Positions 12,796 through 25,647 are shown, numbered from the stretch's first letter. The stretch is DNA of 64,000 bases from Casuarina equisetifolia (GCA_028551475.1 CM052357.1:23726451-23790450), one strand, 5' to 3'. Program-made: numbers and translations. The notes: a model not told the origin generated them from the letters alone.

Positions 12796-13459
12796 ATAAT
12801 TTCTTTTTCTTTTACTTTACGATGATGGAGATTGTCAATCTTCTTATTCTAAGTATACAGTAGTAGCTTCAATTTTCTTAAGAGATAGTAGTTTCATTTC
12901 TTTGAAATTTCTTAAAAATAATTTTAAGATTTTTTTTTTGTGTTCTTCTATTGTTTTAAAAAACATAAGAATATTATCTATACAAGTTACACTAAACTTA
13001 AGGTTTTTTATTTTTTATTTTTATTTAGTATGGTTCTTCGGGCCAAATCTTAAAAAAGGTTATTTTTTACTTGAAATAGTTTTGTTGTGTAATTACAATT
13101 TTTTTTTTTTTTAACGACGAGAATCTCTCATCAAGTTTTAAAGTATGCTCAAATTTAGTTAAAAATGCAGCGGAAGAGTGAGTGGTTAGAAATCCTAGGC
13201 GGGTGAGCAATTAATCCAAAAAAAAAAAAGAAGTTAAAAGTTGAAATGTTCTTGAAAATATGGTAGTGTTTGTCCCATACCAGATGAGAGCCTTGACGGG
13301 TTTATAACGACGGCTTATTGCAAAGATGCTCTTTGCTCCTCACGAGGCATTTTTGAGTGTTTGCCAAGAACCTAATTCCTAACATTTAAGCAACATGAAC
13401 ACACCATTTTCAAAGGAAAGTCCGACCTTTCTAAATCACTAGTTTGAAACTATCGTAGC

Positions 13460-13700
13460 ATCAATACTGCCAAAAAAGCCATGGCATAGACGAGCTTAAC
13501 AACCCATCTCCTTTACTTCCTTGGAAGGCATCCCCGGTACGTCCTGCGTTAGTCGTCTAAATGACTTGACTCAGCAATCTACGGTGAAACTGCAGCCGAT
13601 TTTTTCCAGAAACATGAAATCTTTCCCTAAAAATTAAGATATTCTTCGGACATTAGGGATCTATGCTCATGAGCTGGCTTGAAATTTAAGGCCGCAGGTT
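13460..13700. repeat. Array spacer module, copy 2
   Basis: Same landmarks as 12325-12535, including gaaactgcagccgatttt and catgagctggcttga. Confidence 0.5.
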
Positions 13701-14212
13701 CCATGAAATATCATGTACCAAATCCACGCGTTTAACAGTCATTCCTAGTCGTGTGTTGAAAGTTTGTTCAAAATTCTTCGCGTAAAGGTTTTCTTTGTGG
13801 TGGGGATACATTTGTTGCATCTAAAACAAGAATCCTAGCCAAACTTGGAGTTGACATCTAGCTAACTTTGAGCTCTTCCAATCTTGAGTTGCCATATGTT
13901 GGTATAAAAGTGTGAGATTGTTTATTTTTTACCTTAAAAAAATTATATTTATTAAATATATAAGTTAGTATATTAATATTGTATAACACATATCGATTTT
14001 CAACACATGTTACTTCAGACGGACTAATAGATTAATAATATAAAACACATTAAATTTTGACTAAAAAAAAGTATTAAGTCTTTGTTTTGAGTCTGTTCAG
14101 AATCATATACCACAATGAGAATTGTTTTCGATACTACACGAAATTGGAAGCTTTTGACTTTTCACGGTTTGTCTGGCGGCATTTTTAGTTTTGCAAGGCA
14201 AATTTTCCACCT

Positions 14213-14290
14213 TTGACCTAGTAAAGGAAAAGGACTAAATTGGGTAATTTAAAGTTCTATATTAACAATCAACAAGAGTGTCTATATATA
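14213..14290 (+). promoter_or_regulatory. Promoter of peptide gene 1 (W-box core and TATA)
   Basis: TTGACC (14213-14218) is followed by the family block ctagtaaaggaaaagga and a TATA box (tatatata, 14283-14290) about 43 nt before the ATG at 14327. TTGACC is the core bound by WRKY factors, so response to stress or defence signals is a reasonable inference but is not shown. Confidence 0.5.
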
Positions 14291-14326
14291 GATTTTGATA
14301 GTCATTGATCTCTTTCATAAGACAAT

Positions 14327-14999
14327 ATGAGGTTTAAAGTCACGAGACGCTCCCTCCTCCTTTTTCTTTTGCTCTCTACCCTACTCCTTTCTTGGAGCCT
14401 GCTCGTTACCAGTAAGAGGCTCTCTTTTTCTCTCCAAGTTTCATCTTGTTTGACATGTTTATATCCATAGGCTATTGCTTCACATGTTTGTTTGCTTACT
14501 TGTGGGTGTGTGCGTGTGTGTTCATAGAGAGAGAGAGAGAGAGAGAAATGACTTGATTCAGAAAACATGATCAAATATTTTCTCCTAATTTTCCTGTACA
14601 ATAAGAAAGTGAGACAACTTCAAAGAATCGGCACTGTACAATAGTTGATCATGTTTCACTTTGTAATTGCATGGGATACCGAGGAATTGCCTAGATATAG
14701 TTTTCTCCTAATTTTCCTGTACAATAGTTTCACTTTGTAATTGCATGGTAACTATAATCTTTTACCACAATCGGCACTGTCCTTACTATTTTCTTGTTTG
14801 AAACTGTGGGTTAAAATTATGCTAATTAGGTGAGAAAATGAAGATATTAGTTCATGCAAGGGATACCGAGGAATTGCCTAGATATGATACCCAAGAAAAA
14901 GTGAACTCTCTTTCAGTTCACAAAAGACTAGAGAAGCGACGAGAACCAGAACCTCCACCGCCCCCTCCTAGTGGACTCAATGGGCCAATCCCCTACTAG
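14327..14999 (+). CDS. Peptide gene 1: small secreted proline-rich peptide precursor
   Basis: Two exons are predicted: 14327-14411 and 14830-14999, joined in phase to give 84 residues. Exon 1 encodes a basic start (MRFKVTRRS) and a leucine-rich hydrophobic core (residues about 10-27), typical of a secretory signal. The donor is GTAAGAGG and the acceptor is ttAG before gtgagaaaatg. Exon 2 opens with EKMKILVHARD, the family's most conserved block, continues with a charged, basic linker (KRLEKRREPE), and ends PEPPPPPPSGLNGPIPY. I infer a secreted prepropeptide whose proline-rich end could be the mature signal. The tail recalls CLE, IDA or PIP peptides, but no diagnostic motif allows assignment. 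All splice sites and both frames are open. The intron is short (418 bp) and holds a GA microsatellite. It is one of the best-preserved copies in the array. The minus-strand frame at 14302-14601 is a shadow. Confidence 0.65.
14526..14546 (+). repeat. GA microsatellite in the intron of peptide gene 1
   Basis: About ten GA units. Similar tracts occur in introns of other copies (41812-41833). Confidence 0.8.
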
Positions 15000-17900
15000 A
15001 TATTTCCTGTATTTCATGTGGTTTGGATGTAATTTAGATGTTATAAACATGAAGGTGTCAAAATCAGAACAATATGTGCTGCAAATGTTTCAGTTTAGCA
15101 TCATCTATTAAATAAGGATGTTGGCAAAAGACTAGTGATTCTTCTTTACATTATCAAAGAATTGCTTATTGATTGCAATGAGTTATGTTATGAATAGTCA
15201 TCTTTCTTATTGTGCCCCTTCTTTAATATAGATATCAACGTAAAATTTAAGTAATATAAAAAAAATTATTTTAACATGTTTCTTTTCTCTAAACTTAGAG
15301 ATTCCATGAGAATTTTTTTTATTTAAGAATGAAAGAATGTCACAGTTAAACATAATTTTGATGTTATGTTGTAAAACTTGTTTCCTCTTTAGAATCAATT
15401 TGTAAGGAAAAAATTGTTTTCAAAGGAAAGGTCAAATCATAAGTTTGAAACTATTGAAGCATCAATATTATCATGAAATATCATTATAAAAGTTAATAAG
15501 TATATGATTTTCAATTGGTAACTAAAACTAAGAGGTCCAAATTTGACACCTATTTTCCTTACACCCCATTTACCTTTAAAAAAAAAAGTCATTATAGAAA
15601 CAACCTTAACAATCTAGTAACTACAGTGGATTTTGTCTAGATCATGAAAACTCTTGCTTTAAAATAAGATTTTCTTCGGATATACAAGATCTATGCTCAT
15701 GAGCTGGCTTGAATTTTGGGGCCGGACGTTCCTGAAATTTCATGTACCAAATCCACACGTTAACGAGTCATTCCTAGTTGTGTTGAAAATTTGTTAAAAG
15801 TTCTTTGGGTAAAGTTTTACTTTTGGTGGGGATACATTCATTGCACTTAAATCAAGAATACGAATCTTCTCCTCAAGATGACTCAAGAAAATGAGCTTAA
15901 TAAATGCTTCCATCTTAAGAAATAAATAGATTTTTTTTTAATTGATGATGTTGAAGAATATCAATCTTTTGATTCTAAATGCACAGTATAGGTGGCCAAT
16001 AAAAATGAGGATAGTAAATTCAATTTCAATTTTCTTAAAAGAATAATTTCGTTTATTTGAAATTTTTTACAATTAATTTTAAGATATTTTTTGTGCTCTT
16101 CTAGAGTTTTAGAAAATACAAGAATATTATCTATATAAACTACACCAAAAATTTCAAGGTTAATTTCTTTTTAAGTATGGTTCTTCGAGCCAAATCTTGG
16201 TAAGATTTTTTGAGTTGTAACAAATTTGTTGTGTAGTAAGAAATTCCATTAGTAAGACTACTCATCTTATTAAATTTGGAAATTAAAAGTTACCGAAAGA
16301 GAAGAATTTGAATGGCTGACTAGATACAAAGGCATAGAAAGAAGGAAGAGTAGCAATGAGACCCACGGAAGAGAAAAGGTCTCTTAAGACATAATTAAGA
16401 TGATAAAAGGGCTCATATAAGAAATCTCATAAAACAAGTATTTCGACTTTAAATTTTCTTGATTACATTTGTAACTAACAAAAATACATTGGGGGCAAAT
16501 TGCTACTTAGTTAAGTTATTAGATAAACTTTAATGGGAATTTGGGTTATAAATAAATAAATAAAAGAAGAAAAAAAGAAAAGAAAATCAAGAATAGAGGT
16601 TCATGGGAATAAAAGCCTTGTTTTCACAAGAATTCATAAAATTATTTGTAAAAAATTTCAAAAAGATGAAATTATTTTCTCTCCTTTATCTAAAAAAAAC
16701 CGAAATTTATATTTCAATTAGGGCTATACAAATGTATCTATTTTTGGATATTTATTTTTCCATCTTACTACGTTGTTTTTTAAACAGGATAATAAAATAT
16801 TTAATGATCCAATTCAAACTTGTGACGTTTTCTCCACCATTGCTACACACCTTACGATGCAAATTGTAGGGACGGAACTTGTAGATGATGTCTTTTTGCC
16901 CATGTGTACTACTTTGGCCTGGACCGGTACCTATTGGGTTGTTTGATTAGTTGGGGCATGATCCAATCACGTCCTCGTTTCGCGAGTCCGATGGATGCGG
17001 ATTGGTGCCCGTTCCCACCACCCTACGTCCCATCACAAAGGGGATTAAATGTCTCACATCGGATGTAGGGAACATCATTCATAGAAAAGAAGACCCTTGT
17101 TTCTTACTAGACATTTTATTGGGAGGACATTAAGGGCGCAAGACATTTTTTTTCCTTGAAGATTGAATCTACCAATATTAGCCGTGGTACCATTAACTAA
17201 TTTGTCCAAAAATCTATTTGTTCAAACTTTAAACTTTTTGCTTACATATTTTTTGATTCAAATTCCCTTAAGCTTGAACGTAGTTGTCTCTATTGAGAAG
17301 CTGCACACTGTAGAGTAGTAATTCAGTTCTGGCTAAAAGGTTGTTAGCTTCATACTCAGTTGTCTGTATTAAACACAGCAACCACAATTCATCTTGACCC
17401 AATTTCAACAATCAAAATCATCCCAAGGATTACCTCGATGCAGTACAGGCTCGTTAAGCAACGAGCATTGTCCAAAATGAAGATCTCTCGATGCTTGTTT
17501 GCAGAATTGTCTTGGCTTCAAATTCTATTTTGCTAGAGTACGACATGAATGAATGGGACATGCATCGCAAGCTTCATATATCTTTGTCTTTTTCACAAAA
17601 TGATAAAAAATGTTTTGCATTGTCTATAATTGGTTATAGAATCCTTTTTAAAATAAAAGATATATTTACCTTTTTACTCTGATTTTAAGAAAAGAAAACG
17701 TATTTAAGAACATAATATCGAAGTTAATGATATACATAAACAAAATCTTACTAAAACTCATAATTAGATACAAAATTTCCTCATAATATTTCTTAAAAAA
17801 TCTAGTAATTTCATCTCACAATGACTACCATAGATATTGACATCTTTTTTATATAATTTATAATGTTATCAAATATTTTTTAGAATGAAAGACAAACAAA

Positions 17901-18070
17901 TCTTTTTTTTTTTAAGATAACTCAATAATTTGACAAAAGTTTTCAATAATCTATCATCAATGAACAAACTTAATTGAACCGTGAAAACAGAACACTATCC
18001 CATTAATTACTTTTGTATTGGAGCTGCCGTGATTATATTTAGGCACGTTTCCTTCAATATTTCTATTTAT
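15000..18070. other. Long AT-rich intergenic region
   Basis: 15170-16200 is an old duplicate of 11990-13130. It includes an array spacer module at about 15580-15730. From 16200 on I recognise no gene. A more GC-rich island at about 16900-17145 stands out. 17700-18060 is A/T-rich low-complexity DNA. Confidence 0.5.
16900..17145. other. GC-richer island with a TCTCACATCGG motif
   Basis: About 245 bp of clearly higher GC in an AT-rich region, containing tctcacatcgg near 17053. This matches, with one change, the upstream sequence element (RTCCCACATCG) of plant snRNA genes, and the same word is also common at the ends of plant retroelements. No TATA box at the fixed snRNA spacing and no recognisable snRNA follows. 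The open frame at 16951-17133 is not convincing. Most likely a transposon remnant. Confidence 0.25.
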
Positions 18071-18077
18071 TTAAGTC

Positions 18078-18540
18078 TTGCTTTTCTTGATAGTCATGAG
18101 TGTATTCTATCTAATCTTCATGCCTTGTCCTAGGTGTGCTTTTCAAGGAGAAGTCCTAGATGCCTCTAAATTGCAAAGTATTCTATTAAATTTCACCCAT
18201 ATCCACCTTAGACCTTGTATGTTGTTACACCATGTACAAGGAAAACCTAAAAATCCATAATTATTCAATCCTTGTTGACAGAGAAAGTTTTTGAATTCTC
18301 TACTTACCACTACTAAATAATGTCTTCCCCTTCATTTTTCTTCCTAACAAACTATGAAATTGAAGTCATCTCCCATTATGCATGATTTGCCTATTGTTTG
18401 AAGTCCTTCTAAGTGATGCCTTAATTGTTGCCTTGTGATATGATTTGTATTAGCATATATTATTGTCTCTAGGAACTGTTTCCCGTCCATTTGCATGTCC
18501 ATTGTGATACTTTGATTGCAACAAGCAACTATTAACATCC
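18078..18540 (-). pseudogene. L1-type LINE endonuclease fragment
   Basis: Read on the minus strand, 18538-18344 gives an endonuclease-like stretch with IIYANTNHITRQQLRHHLE and IMGDDFNFIV, matching the VYAS...R..LW..L and (L)GDFN signature of the plant L1 apurinic endonuclease. A second stretch at about 18260-18085 gives GFPCTWCNN and later W-KFNRIL, matching the G..FTWCNNR...WARLDR motif that follows. The two lie in different frames, and the reverse transcriptase that should come next is absent, so this is a truncated, dead LINE. The 5' flank (18541-19580) is repeated at 1-1150. Confidence 0.7.
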
Positions 18541-19580
18541 TTGCATATGTTTTCTACATTAACTATATATGCATGTTTCTGGGTTATAATATAGAAAATT
18601 GAGAAAAGCCAACCTTCTCACTATTTTAAGTATTTACTTATCTAAACTGTGCCGTAGCAATCGTATGTGCATGACAAGATAGAGTATAACTCATGCTCAG
18701 GTTGTTATTTAAGGATCAAGAGCCAATTCTTTATCGTGTAACTTTTTCTAGGGCTGTTTACCTTCCATTGTTTTCTAATAAGAATTTCCTATACAATGAG
18801 ATCATCCTCGCCTCCCACATCTGCAGAAGCATCAATTGCCCCTCACCCTAAATCATATATGGAGGTGAGTGATTAACCAAATCATTTTGCTATTGAGAAA
18901 TCCTCCTAAGGATAAATGTTAAGTGTGAGTCTGTATTCTTGAGTGTTGTCCACCTTTGAATGTAACATTAATCGTTCTAATGAGTAAAGAAATGCGGTTT
19001 AGTATTAAAATTAATGCATGTAAATGCCTAGTTATGAAGTATTAGAATATCTTGGTGGGTGAATCACATTTTCTGGAACTACTCCATTTGGGAGTGCCTA
19101 TGTGTTGCAACTGAGGGCATGAAGCTACTATTTAGATTTTTATGGTCATCTCTGAGTACCAGTAGAATACTCCCTACTACTGTATAGTTAACTATATAGT
19201 ATCCAATTTGTTTTGTGCTATCAAAACCTTCAATATAAACATTAGTGCAAACAAATAATGGAAAGGAAGAGTAAAGCATGAATTGAAATGACTATTAAAA
19301 ATTATCATTTATTTAAATTTGTCTTACCAAATATTGAACTTAGATCTGTAGTTAATGTGTCGACAACGATGCCTGTAATAAGATCATGTTACTGTTCGTC
19401 TTTACGATTATGATTCTGAACTGCTTACTGCCTATAACTGGTTCTGATTTTCTTCATGTTTGATCAACTGTTAAAATGATGTGGGCCTTTGTACATCTTG
19501 TAAAGATAGAATTGTAATGGGCTGGTCTCTAAGAAACCGGCCCACTTGTTAGAGACCCGACCGGCTGTATTAGTTAATGA
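18432..19580 (-). repeat. LINE-associated repeat, copy 2
   Basis: Partner of 1-1150. It begins in the LINE endonuclease and runs to ttagttaatga at 19580, where host array sequence (tttgaaggctagttgaag, an intron/exon-2 flank of the peptide family) resumes. Confidence 0.55.
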
Positions 19581-19660
19581 ACTTTGAAGGCTAGTTGAAG
19601 TTTTTACGAATGCTTGTTTTACTTTGTCTGAAAATGTGGGTGAAAATTTGCGCCGATCAG

Positions 19661-19818
19661 GTGAGAAAATGAAGTTAGTCCGTGCAAGAGATGCAGTAGA
19701 ATTACCTGGAAACAACGCCGAAGAACGAGGGACCAAGACCACCGCCAGCTCCTCATGGACCCAGGGCCAATTCCCTAATATGCATCTTTCTTGTATTTCA
19801 GGAAATAAAATCTCTTGA
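19661..19818 (+). pseudogene. Orphan exon 2 of the peptide family
   Basis: The acceptor (atcag) and first codons are intact: EKMKLVRARDAVELPG matches the family block. The linker is shortened. The proline-rich end (RPPPAPHGPR) is present only in another frame, so a frameshift separates it from the start. No first exon lies upstream, because the LINE-associated repeat ends 80 bp before. This is a decayed copy whose first exon was probably lost when the repeat arrived or was duplicated. Confidence 0.6.
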
Positions 19819-20125
19819 TGTAGCTTGGATGTCATAAACAAGAAAGTATCGAAACAAGAAGAGTTTTCTCCGTAAATGTCAGTTCAGGTGAACTATTGAA
19901 TGAGTATTGGCAGAAGATAGGTGATTTTTCTATACATTGTGAAAGCATCACTTAATGAATGCAACGAGTTCCCCCATGTTACAAATAGTCATCTACTAGT
20001 TTTCTATACTACTTTTTAATTCTGATGTTATATAAAAAGCTTTTTCTTTTAATCAACTTGTAAGGGGGAAAGTGTTTTTTTCCCTTATATTAAAACAATA
20101 AGACAGATTTAAGCAATATAAATAA
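19819..20125. other. 3' flank of the orphan exon
   Basis: Resembles the downstream flank of other exon 2 copies (a ctcttgatgtagc stretch, then a later ttaagcaatataaa). No gene. The Copia element is inserted at its right end. Confidence 0.5.
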
Positions 20126-20813
20126 TGTTGGGTTGGTTTAGCCCATATTCGGGGACTTATTATTAGGTTCAATTAGGGTAATGTGACCTTAAGGTTTAAA
20201 AAGAAAAATATAGGATTTTTTCTTTAAGAGAAGAGGTGAGTGGCCGTCAAAGAGAAAAGAGAGAGAGAAAAGAAAAAAGTAAAATTTCGTAGGAATTAGA
20301 TGCCATGCGCAGTAGTTGATCAAACGTCTGATCAAGGTCGATATGTGGTCTGATTGAGTTGATTTTTTGTCAGTAGGTTTAGGATTGGGTGTTCTTCATT
20401 GTGAACGGTTGGATCGTAGTTCGGAGCTCTTGAAGTCAACAGATCTTAGTCAAAAATCTGAGTGATATTTCTCCAACCTTTCTTGGTTAAGTTGTTATTT
20501 ACAACTTGTTCTTCACTATTTATTGGTGATTCTATTATTGTTGAATTAATAAATCTTAGTCCTGTTGCTATTGTTAAGGATTTGATTGGGTTATAACCTA
20601 ACAATTTATATAATGGAGATTTGGGTGAACTCTGTGATCGGTCCCGTGGTTTTTTATCTTTCACATTGGAGGGTTTTTTCCACATAGAAATTCTTTTTTG
20701 TGTTGATTGTAATTTGATTATTTTACTTGTGATTCAAATACATTGTTGGTGTTTTAGTATATTCTCATAGGTTCAATCAAAGTGGGAAACTTTATATGTC
20801 ATTTTTCCCATCA
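20126..20813 (+). repeat. Copia 5' LTR
   Basis: 688 bp, TG...CA. It carries a minus-strand open frame that also appears in the other LTR and is not called as a gene. Confidence 0.85.
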
Positions 20814-23800
20814 GAGTGGTATTAGAGCTTAGGTTGTGGTTGTTTTATCTTTAAATTTAATTGAACGATGGAACTAAGCACTAATAGGATGATTAGTTTG
20901 AATGGACGAAATTATCATGTTTGGAAGGGTAAGATGGAAGATTTGCTTTATGTGAAGGTTGACACTTATCGGTGTTTAGTGAAACTAGACCAGACAACAT
21001 GAATAAGGCCGATTGGACTCTTGAGCATAAAATTGTATGCGGGTTCATTTGACAATTTGTAGATGAGAATGTTTTCAATCACATTAGTAAAGAAACACAT
21101 GCTCGGACTCTATGAAACAAACTTGAATCCTTATATGCTCGAAAGACTGGAAATAATAAGATGTATTTTGTGAATCAACTTATTAGCTTGAAATACAAAG
21201 ATGGGCAACCCATATCTGATCATTTGAATGAGTTTCAAGGAATGTTAGATTAACTTTCAAGTATGAATATGAAGTTTGAAGATAAAGTACAAGGACTTTG
21301 GTTATTTAGTACTTTACCAGAATCTTGGGAAACATTTCATATGTTAGTGAGTAACTCTGCTCTTGATGGTATTGTCACTATGGATTTTGTTAAGACTAAT
21401 ATTTTGAATGAAGAGATGAGAAGAAAGCGTCAAGATTCTTTGTCTCATTCTGAAGCTTTAGTAGTTGAAAACAGGGGGAGAAGTCATAGTAAAGGTCCGA
21501 GAGGTTATAACTAAAGTCGAAGTAAGTCTAGAACATGACATAAAAATGTAGAGTGCCATCATTGTGGCAAGATGGGTCATATCAAGAAAAATTACTTCCA
21601 ACTGAAAAAAGGTTAAGTCACATGAGTGAAAAGGGCATGAATGTGTTGGCAAAGAAGAACTTGTTATCTGGGATTAAGAGTGTAAAACTTGAGAAGTGTG
21701 CATATTGTTTAGCTAGAAAACAAAAAAGAATTTCATTGTATAGTCACCCTCCTTCAAGAAAATCATATTTCTTGGAGTTAGTACACTCAGATGTTTGTGG
21801 CCCAGTTAACCCAAGGACGCTTGGTGGAGCATCCTACTTTGTGACCTTTATTGATGACTACTCAAGAAAGGTTTGGGTTTATGTTTTGATGTCAAAAGAT
21901 CAAGTGTTAAATGTGTTCAAGCAGTTTCAAGTTTTAGTAGAGCGACAAACTGGAAAGAAGTTGAAATGTATTCGATCAGACAATAGTGGTGAGTACATTA
22001 GACCATTTGATAAGTATTGTAGGCAACATGGTATTTCACATCAAAAGACACCTCCAAAAATACCTTAGTTGAATGGTATAGCGGAAAAAATGAACAGGAC
22101 ATTGGTTGAGAGAGTTAGATGCATGATTTCAAATGCTAACCTGCCAAATACATTTTGGGGTGAGGCATTACTTATAGTAGCTTATGTTATCAATCTATCT
22201 CCAACTGTTGCTTTAGATGGTGATGTACCAGATAGAGTTTGGTTTGGCAAGGATGTTTCCTATAACTATCTAAAAGTATTTGGTTGCAAAGCATTTGTTC
22301 ATATTCCAAATAATGAGAGATCTAAGTTAGATGTCAAGATACGAGAATGTATATTTCTTGGTTACGGTTTTGATGAATTTGGCTACAGGTGTTATGATCC
22401 AGCTGTGAAGAAAATTGTGCGGAGTTGTGATGTTGTCTTTTTTTAGAATCAAAATATGACAAATATTGGCCAGAGTGAGAAGAATATGTCATAAGGCTCT
22501 AAGATTAGTATTGATATTGATCTAATTCCTTCAAATGATTTACAGCGACAGTTGCCAGAACAAGTTGAAAGTGATATTTAGTATGATGTTCAAGATTAGG
22601 TTTAGAATAACCAATATGGTGTAGATAATAGTGACACTCAGACAGATAATGTTGTTGATGTTCAGCAGAATTCATCTTCAGTTCCACCATTGAGGAGGTC
22701 TATTAGAGATCGTCATCCATCATTTAAATACTCTGCTGAGGAGTATGTATTGTTAATTGATGCAGGTGAGCCTAAGAGCTTTGAAAAAGCAGCAGAGGAT
22801 GTGGATAAGAAAAAATGGGTTGATGCAATGCAAGATGAGTTGAAATCTTTGCATGATAATCAAACATTTGAGTTGGTGACATTGCTTAAGGGCAAGAAAG
22901 CTTTGAAAAATCGTTGGATTTATAGATTGAAGCATGATGAAAATTCTTCACAACCTCGATACAAAGCCAGACTAGTTGTTAAAGGTTTCAGTAAGAAAAA
23001 GGGAATTGATTATGATGAGATTTTCTCACTTGTTGTGAAAATATCCTCAATTCGAGTGGTTTTGGAATTGGCTACCAATCTTGATCTTGAAATTGAGCAA
23101 ATAGATGTAAAGACTGTTTTTCTTCATGGTGACCTAAATGAAGAAATTTATATGGAGCAACCAGAGGGTTTTGAAGAAAAAGGTAAAGAGAACTATATTT
23201 GCAAGCTAAAGAAAAGTTTATATAGTTTATATGGCTTGCAAACAGGCACAAGGACAATGGTATCAAAAATTTGAGTCTTTTATGAGAGAGCAAGCCTACA
23301 AGAAGACAAATTTTGATCATTGTGTATTTGTACAGAAGTTCTCAGATGATGACTTTATCATTCTACTGTTTTATGTAGATGACATGCTTGTAGTTAGTAA
23401 AAATGTTGGAAGAATTGAAAAGTTGAAACAAGAGTTAAGTAAGTAATTCTCAATGAAAGACTTAGGCTCAGTGAAAAATCGTTGGATTTATAGATTGAAG
23501 CATGATGAAAATTCTTCACAACCTCGATACAAAGCCAGACTAGTTGTTAAAGGTTTCAGTAAGAAAAAGGGAATTGATTATGATGAGATTTTCTCACTTG
23601 TTGTGAAAATATCCTCAATTCGAGTGGTTTTGGAATTGGCTACCAATCTTGATCTTGAAATTGAGCAAATAGATGTAAAGACTGTTTTTCTTCATGGTGA
23701 CCTAAATGAAGAAATTTATATGGAGCAACCAGAGGGTTTTGAAGAAAAAGGTAAAGAGAACTATATTTGCAAGCTAAAGAAAAGTTTATATAGTTTATAT

Positions 23801-24952
23801 GGCTTGCAAACAGGCACAAGGACAATGGTATCAAAAATTTGAGTCTTTTATGAGAGAGCAAGCCTACAAGAAGACAAATTTTGATCATTGTGTATTTGTA
23901 CAGAATTTCTCAGATGATGACTTTATCATTCTACTGTTTTATGTAGATGACATGCTTGTAGTTAGTAAAAATGTTGGAAGAATTGAAAAGTTGAAACAAG
24001 AGTTAAGTAAGTAATTCTCAATGAAAGACTTAGGCTCAGTGAAGCAAATTCTTAGTATGAAAGTTAGTCGTGATAGAAAAGCCAAGAAGTTATGGTTGTC
24101 TCAAGAGGAATACATCAAGAAAGTGGTTTAAAGGTTTTGTATGGATAAAGCTAAAGTAGTGAGCACGCCTCTTGCTACACACTTTAAACTTAGTAAGAAA
24201 CAATGTCTTACAAATGAGGAAGACAAAAAAAATATGGAAAGAGTTCCTTATGCTTCAGTTGTTGGTTGTTTAATATATGCAATGATTTGTACAAGGCCAG
24301 ATACATCTCATGCAATTGGAGTAGTTAGCAGATTTACTTATAATCCTAGAAGAGAATATTGGAATGTAGTGAAGTGGATTCTAAGGTATCTTCGAGGCAC
24401 TTCTAGTTTGAAACTTTCATTTAGGAGTGATAAGCCTATTCTTGTAAGATATACAGATTCTGATATGGTAGGAGATATTGATAATAGAATATCTACTTTA
24501 AGCTACTTGATTAAGTTTTTAGAGGGAGTTGTGGCATGGCAATCAAGATTACAAAAATGTATTGCTCTATCTACAACAGAAGCAGAATTTATTGTAGCAA
24601 TGGAAGCATGTAAAGAGTTACTTTGGATGAAGGAATTCATAAAAGAAATTGGTTTTGTGCAAGAAAAATATGTGTTATTTTGTGATAGTCAAAGTGCTAT
24701 ACATCTTGCTAAGAACTCTACTTTTTATCAAAGGTCAAAACATATTGATGTAAGGTATTATTGGATACGAGATATCATGGAAACCAAAGATGTTGCACTT
24801 GAAAAGGTACATACTGAGGATAATGGTTCTAATATGATGACAAAGGCTCTATGGCGAGAAAAGTTTGAGTTTTGTTGGCATGAGGCCGGTTTGGATTGTG
24901 CTTGAGAAATGGACATATTGAATCTCCCTCATTTAAGCTGGAGGGGGAGAAT

Positions 24953-25642
24953 TGTTCGGTTGGTCCAGCCCATATTCGAGGACTTATTATTGGGTCCAAT
25001 TAGGGTAATGTGGCCCTAAGGTTTAAAAAGAAAAACATAGGATTTTTTCTTTAAGAGAAAAGGTGAGTGGCCTGTAAAGAGAAAAGAGAGAGAGAGAAAA
25101 GGAAAGAGCAGAATTTCGCAGGAATTAGAGGCCCTGTGCAATAGTTGATCAAACGTCTGATCAAGGTCGATCCGTGGTCCGATTGAGCTGATTTTTTGTC
25201 AGTAGGTTCGGGATTGGGTGTTCTTCATTGTGAACGGTTGGATCGTCGTTTGAAGCTCTTGAAGTCAGCAAATCTTGGTCAAAAATCTGGATGATATTTC
25301 TCCAACCTTTCTTAGTTAAGTTGTTGTTTACAACTTGTTCTTCACTATTTATTGGTGATTCTATTATTGTTGAATTAGTAAATCTTAGTCCTGTTGCTAT
25401 TGTTAAGGACTTGATTGGGTTGTAACCTAACAATTTATATAGTGGAGATTTGGGTGGACTCCGTGATCGGTCCCGTGGTTTTTTATCCTTCACATTGGAG
25501 GGGTTTTTCCATATAGAAATTCTTTTTTGTATTGATTGTGATTTGATTATTTTACTTGTGATTCAAATACATTGTTAGTGTTTTAGTATATCCTCACAGG
25601 TTTAATCAAAGTAGAAAACTTTATACGTCATTTTTCCTATCA
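24953..25642 (+). repeat. Copia 3' LTR
   Basis: 690 bp partner of 20126-20813, preceded by a purine-rich tract. Confidence 0.85.
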
Positions 25643-25647
25643 AATAC

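Larger units (their letters stand above)
11700..14200. other. Intergenic array DNA with repeated modules
   Basis: No gene firmly supported. 12060-12300 resembles 15255-15480, and 12325-12900 resembles 13450-13860 and 15540-15960, so two or three old duplicates of the array spacer lie here. The spacer carries the recurrent cag-ccgatttt...catgaaat module described under the repeats. Long A and T runs are present (for example 12412-12430 and 13099-13112). Confidence 0.5.
20126..25642 (+). mobile_element. Ty1/Copia LTR retrotransposon, broken
   Basis: Plus-strand element with LTRs of 688 bp (20126-20813) and 690 bp (24953-25642), both TG...CA. Flanks are aataa (20121-20125) and aatac (25643-25647), a five-base target repeat with one change. 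The primer-binding site after the left LTR is tggtattagagc (tRNA-Met type), and a gagggggaga polypurine tract precedes the right LTR. Parts in Copia order: gag about 20868-21590 with a CCHC knuckle near 21560, integrase about 21690-22440 (HSDVCGP, then a DDYSRK core), reverse transcriptase about 22750-24020 (YVDDM), and RNase H about 24141-24905 (STTEAEF, CDSQSAIHLAKN). Integrase before reverse transcriptase defines Copia. LTRs differ by roughly 5-8% by eye, suggesting middle age. It is broken, with several breaks. Confidence 0.9.

Noticed and set aside
14302-14601. 99-aa minus-strand open frame over peptide gene 1
   Set aside because: It is the antisense shadow of a conserved plus-strand exon with splice sites, and its sisters do not keep it.
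14830-14999. Assigning the peptide family to IDA or PIP
   Set aside because: The proline-serine-glycine-rich end is suggestive, but the defining PIPPSAPSKRHN-type or SGPS...GH motif is not present in any copy.
17053-17064. snRNA gene promoter
   Set aside because: One element-like word, no TATA box at the required spacing and no recognisable snRNA downstream.
25161-25493. Minus-strand 110-aa frame in the Copia 3' LTR (partner at 20446-20685)
   Set aside because: It is present in both LTRs only because they are copies of each other. It is antisense to the element and resembles no known protein.
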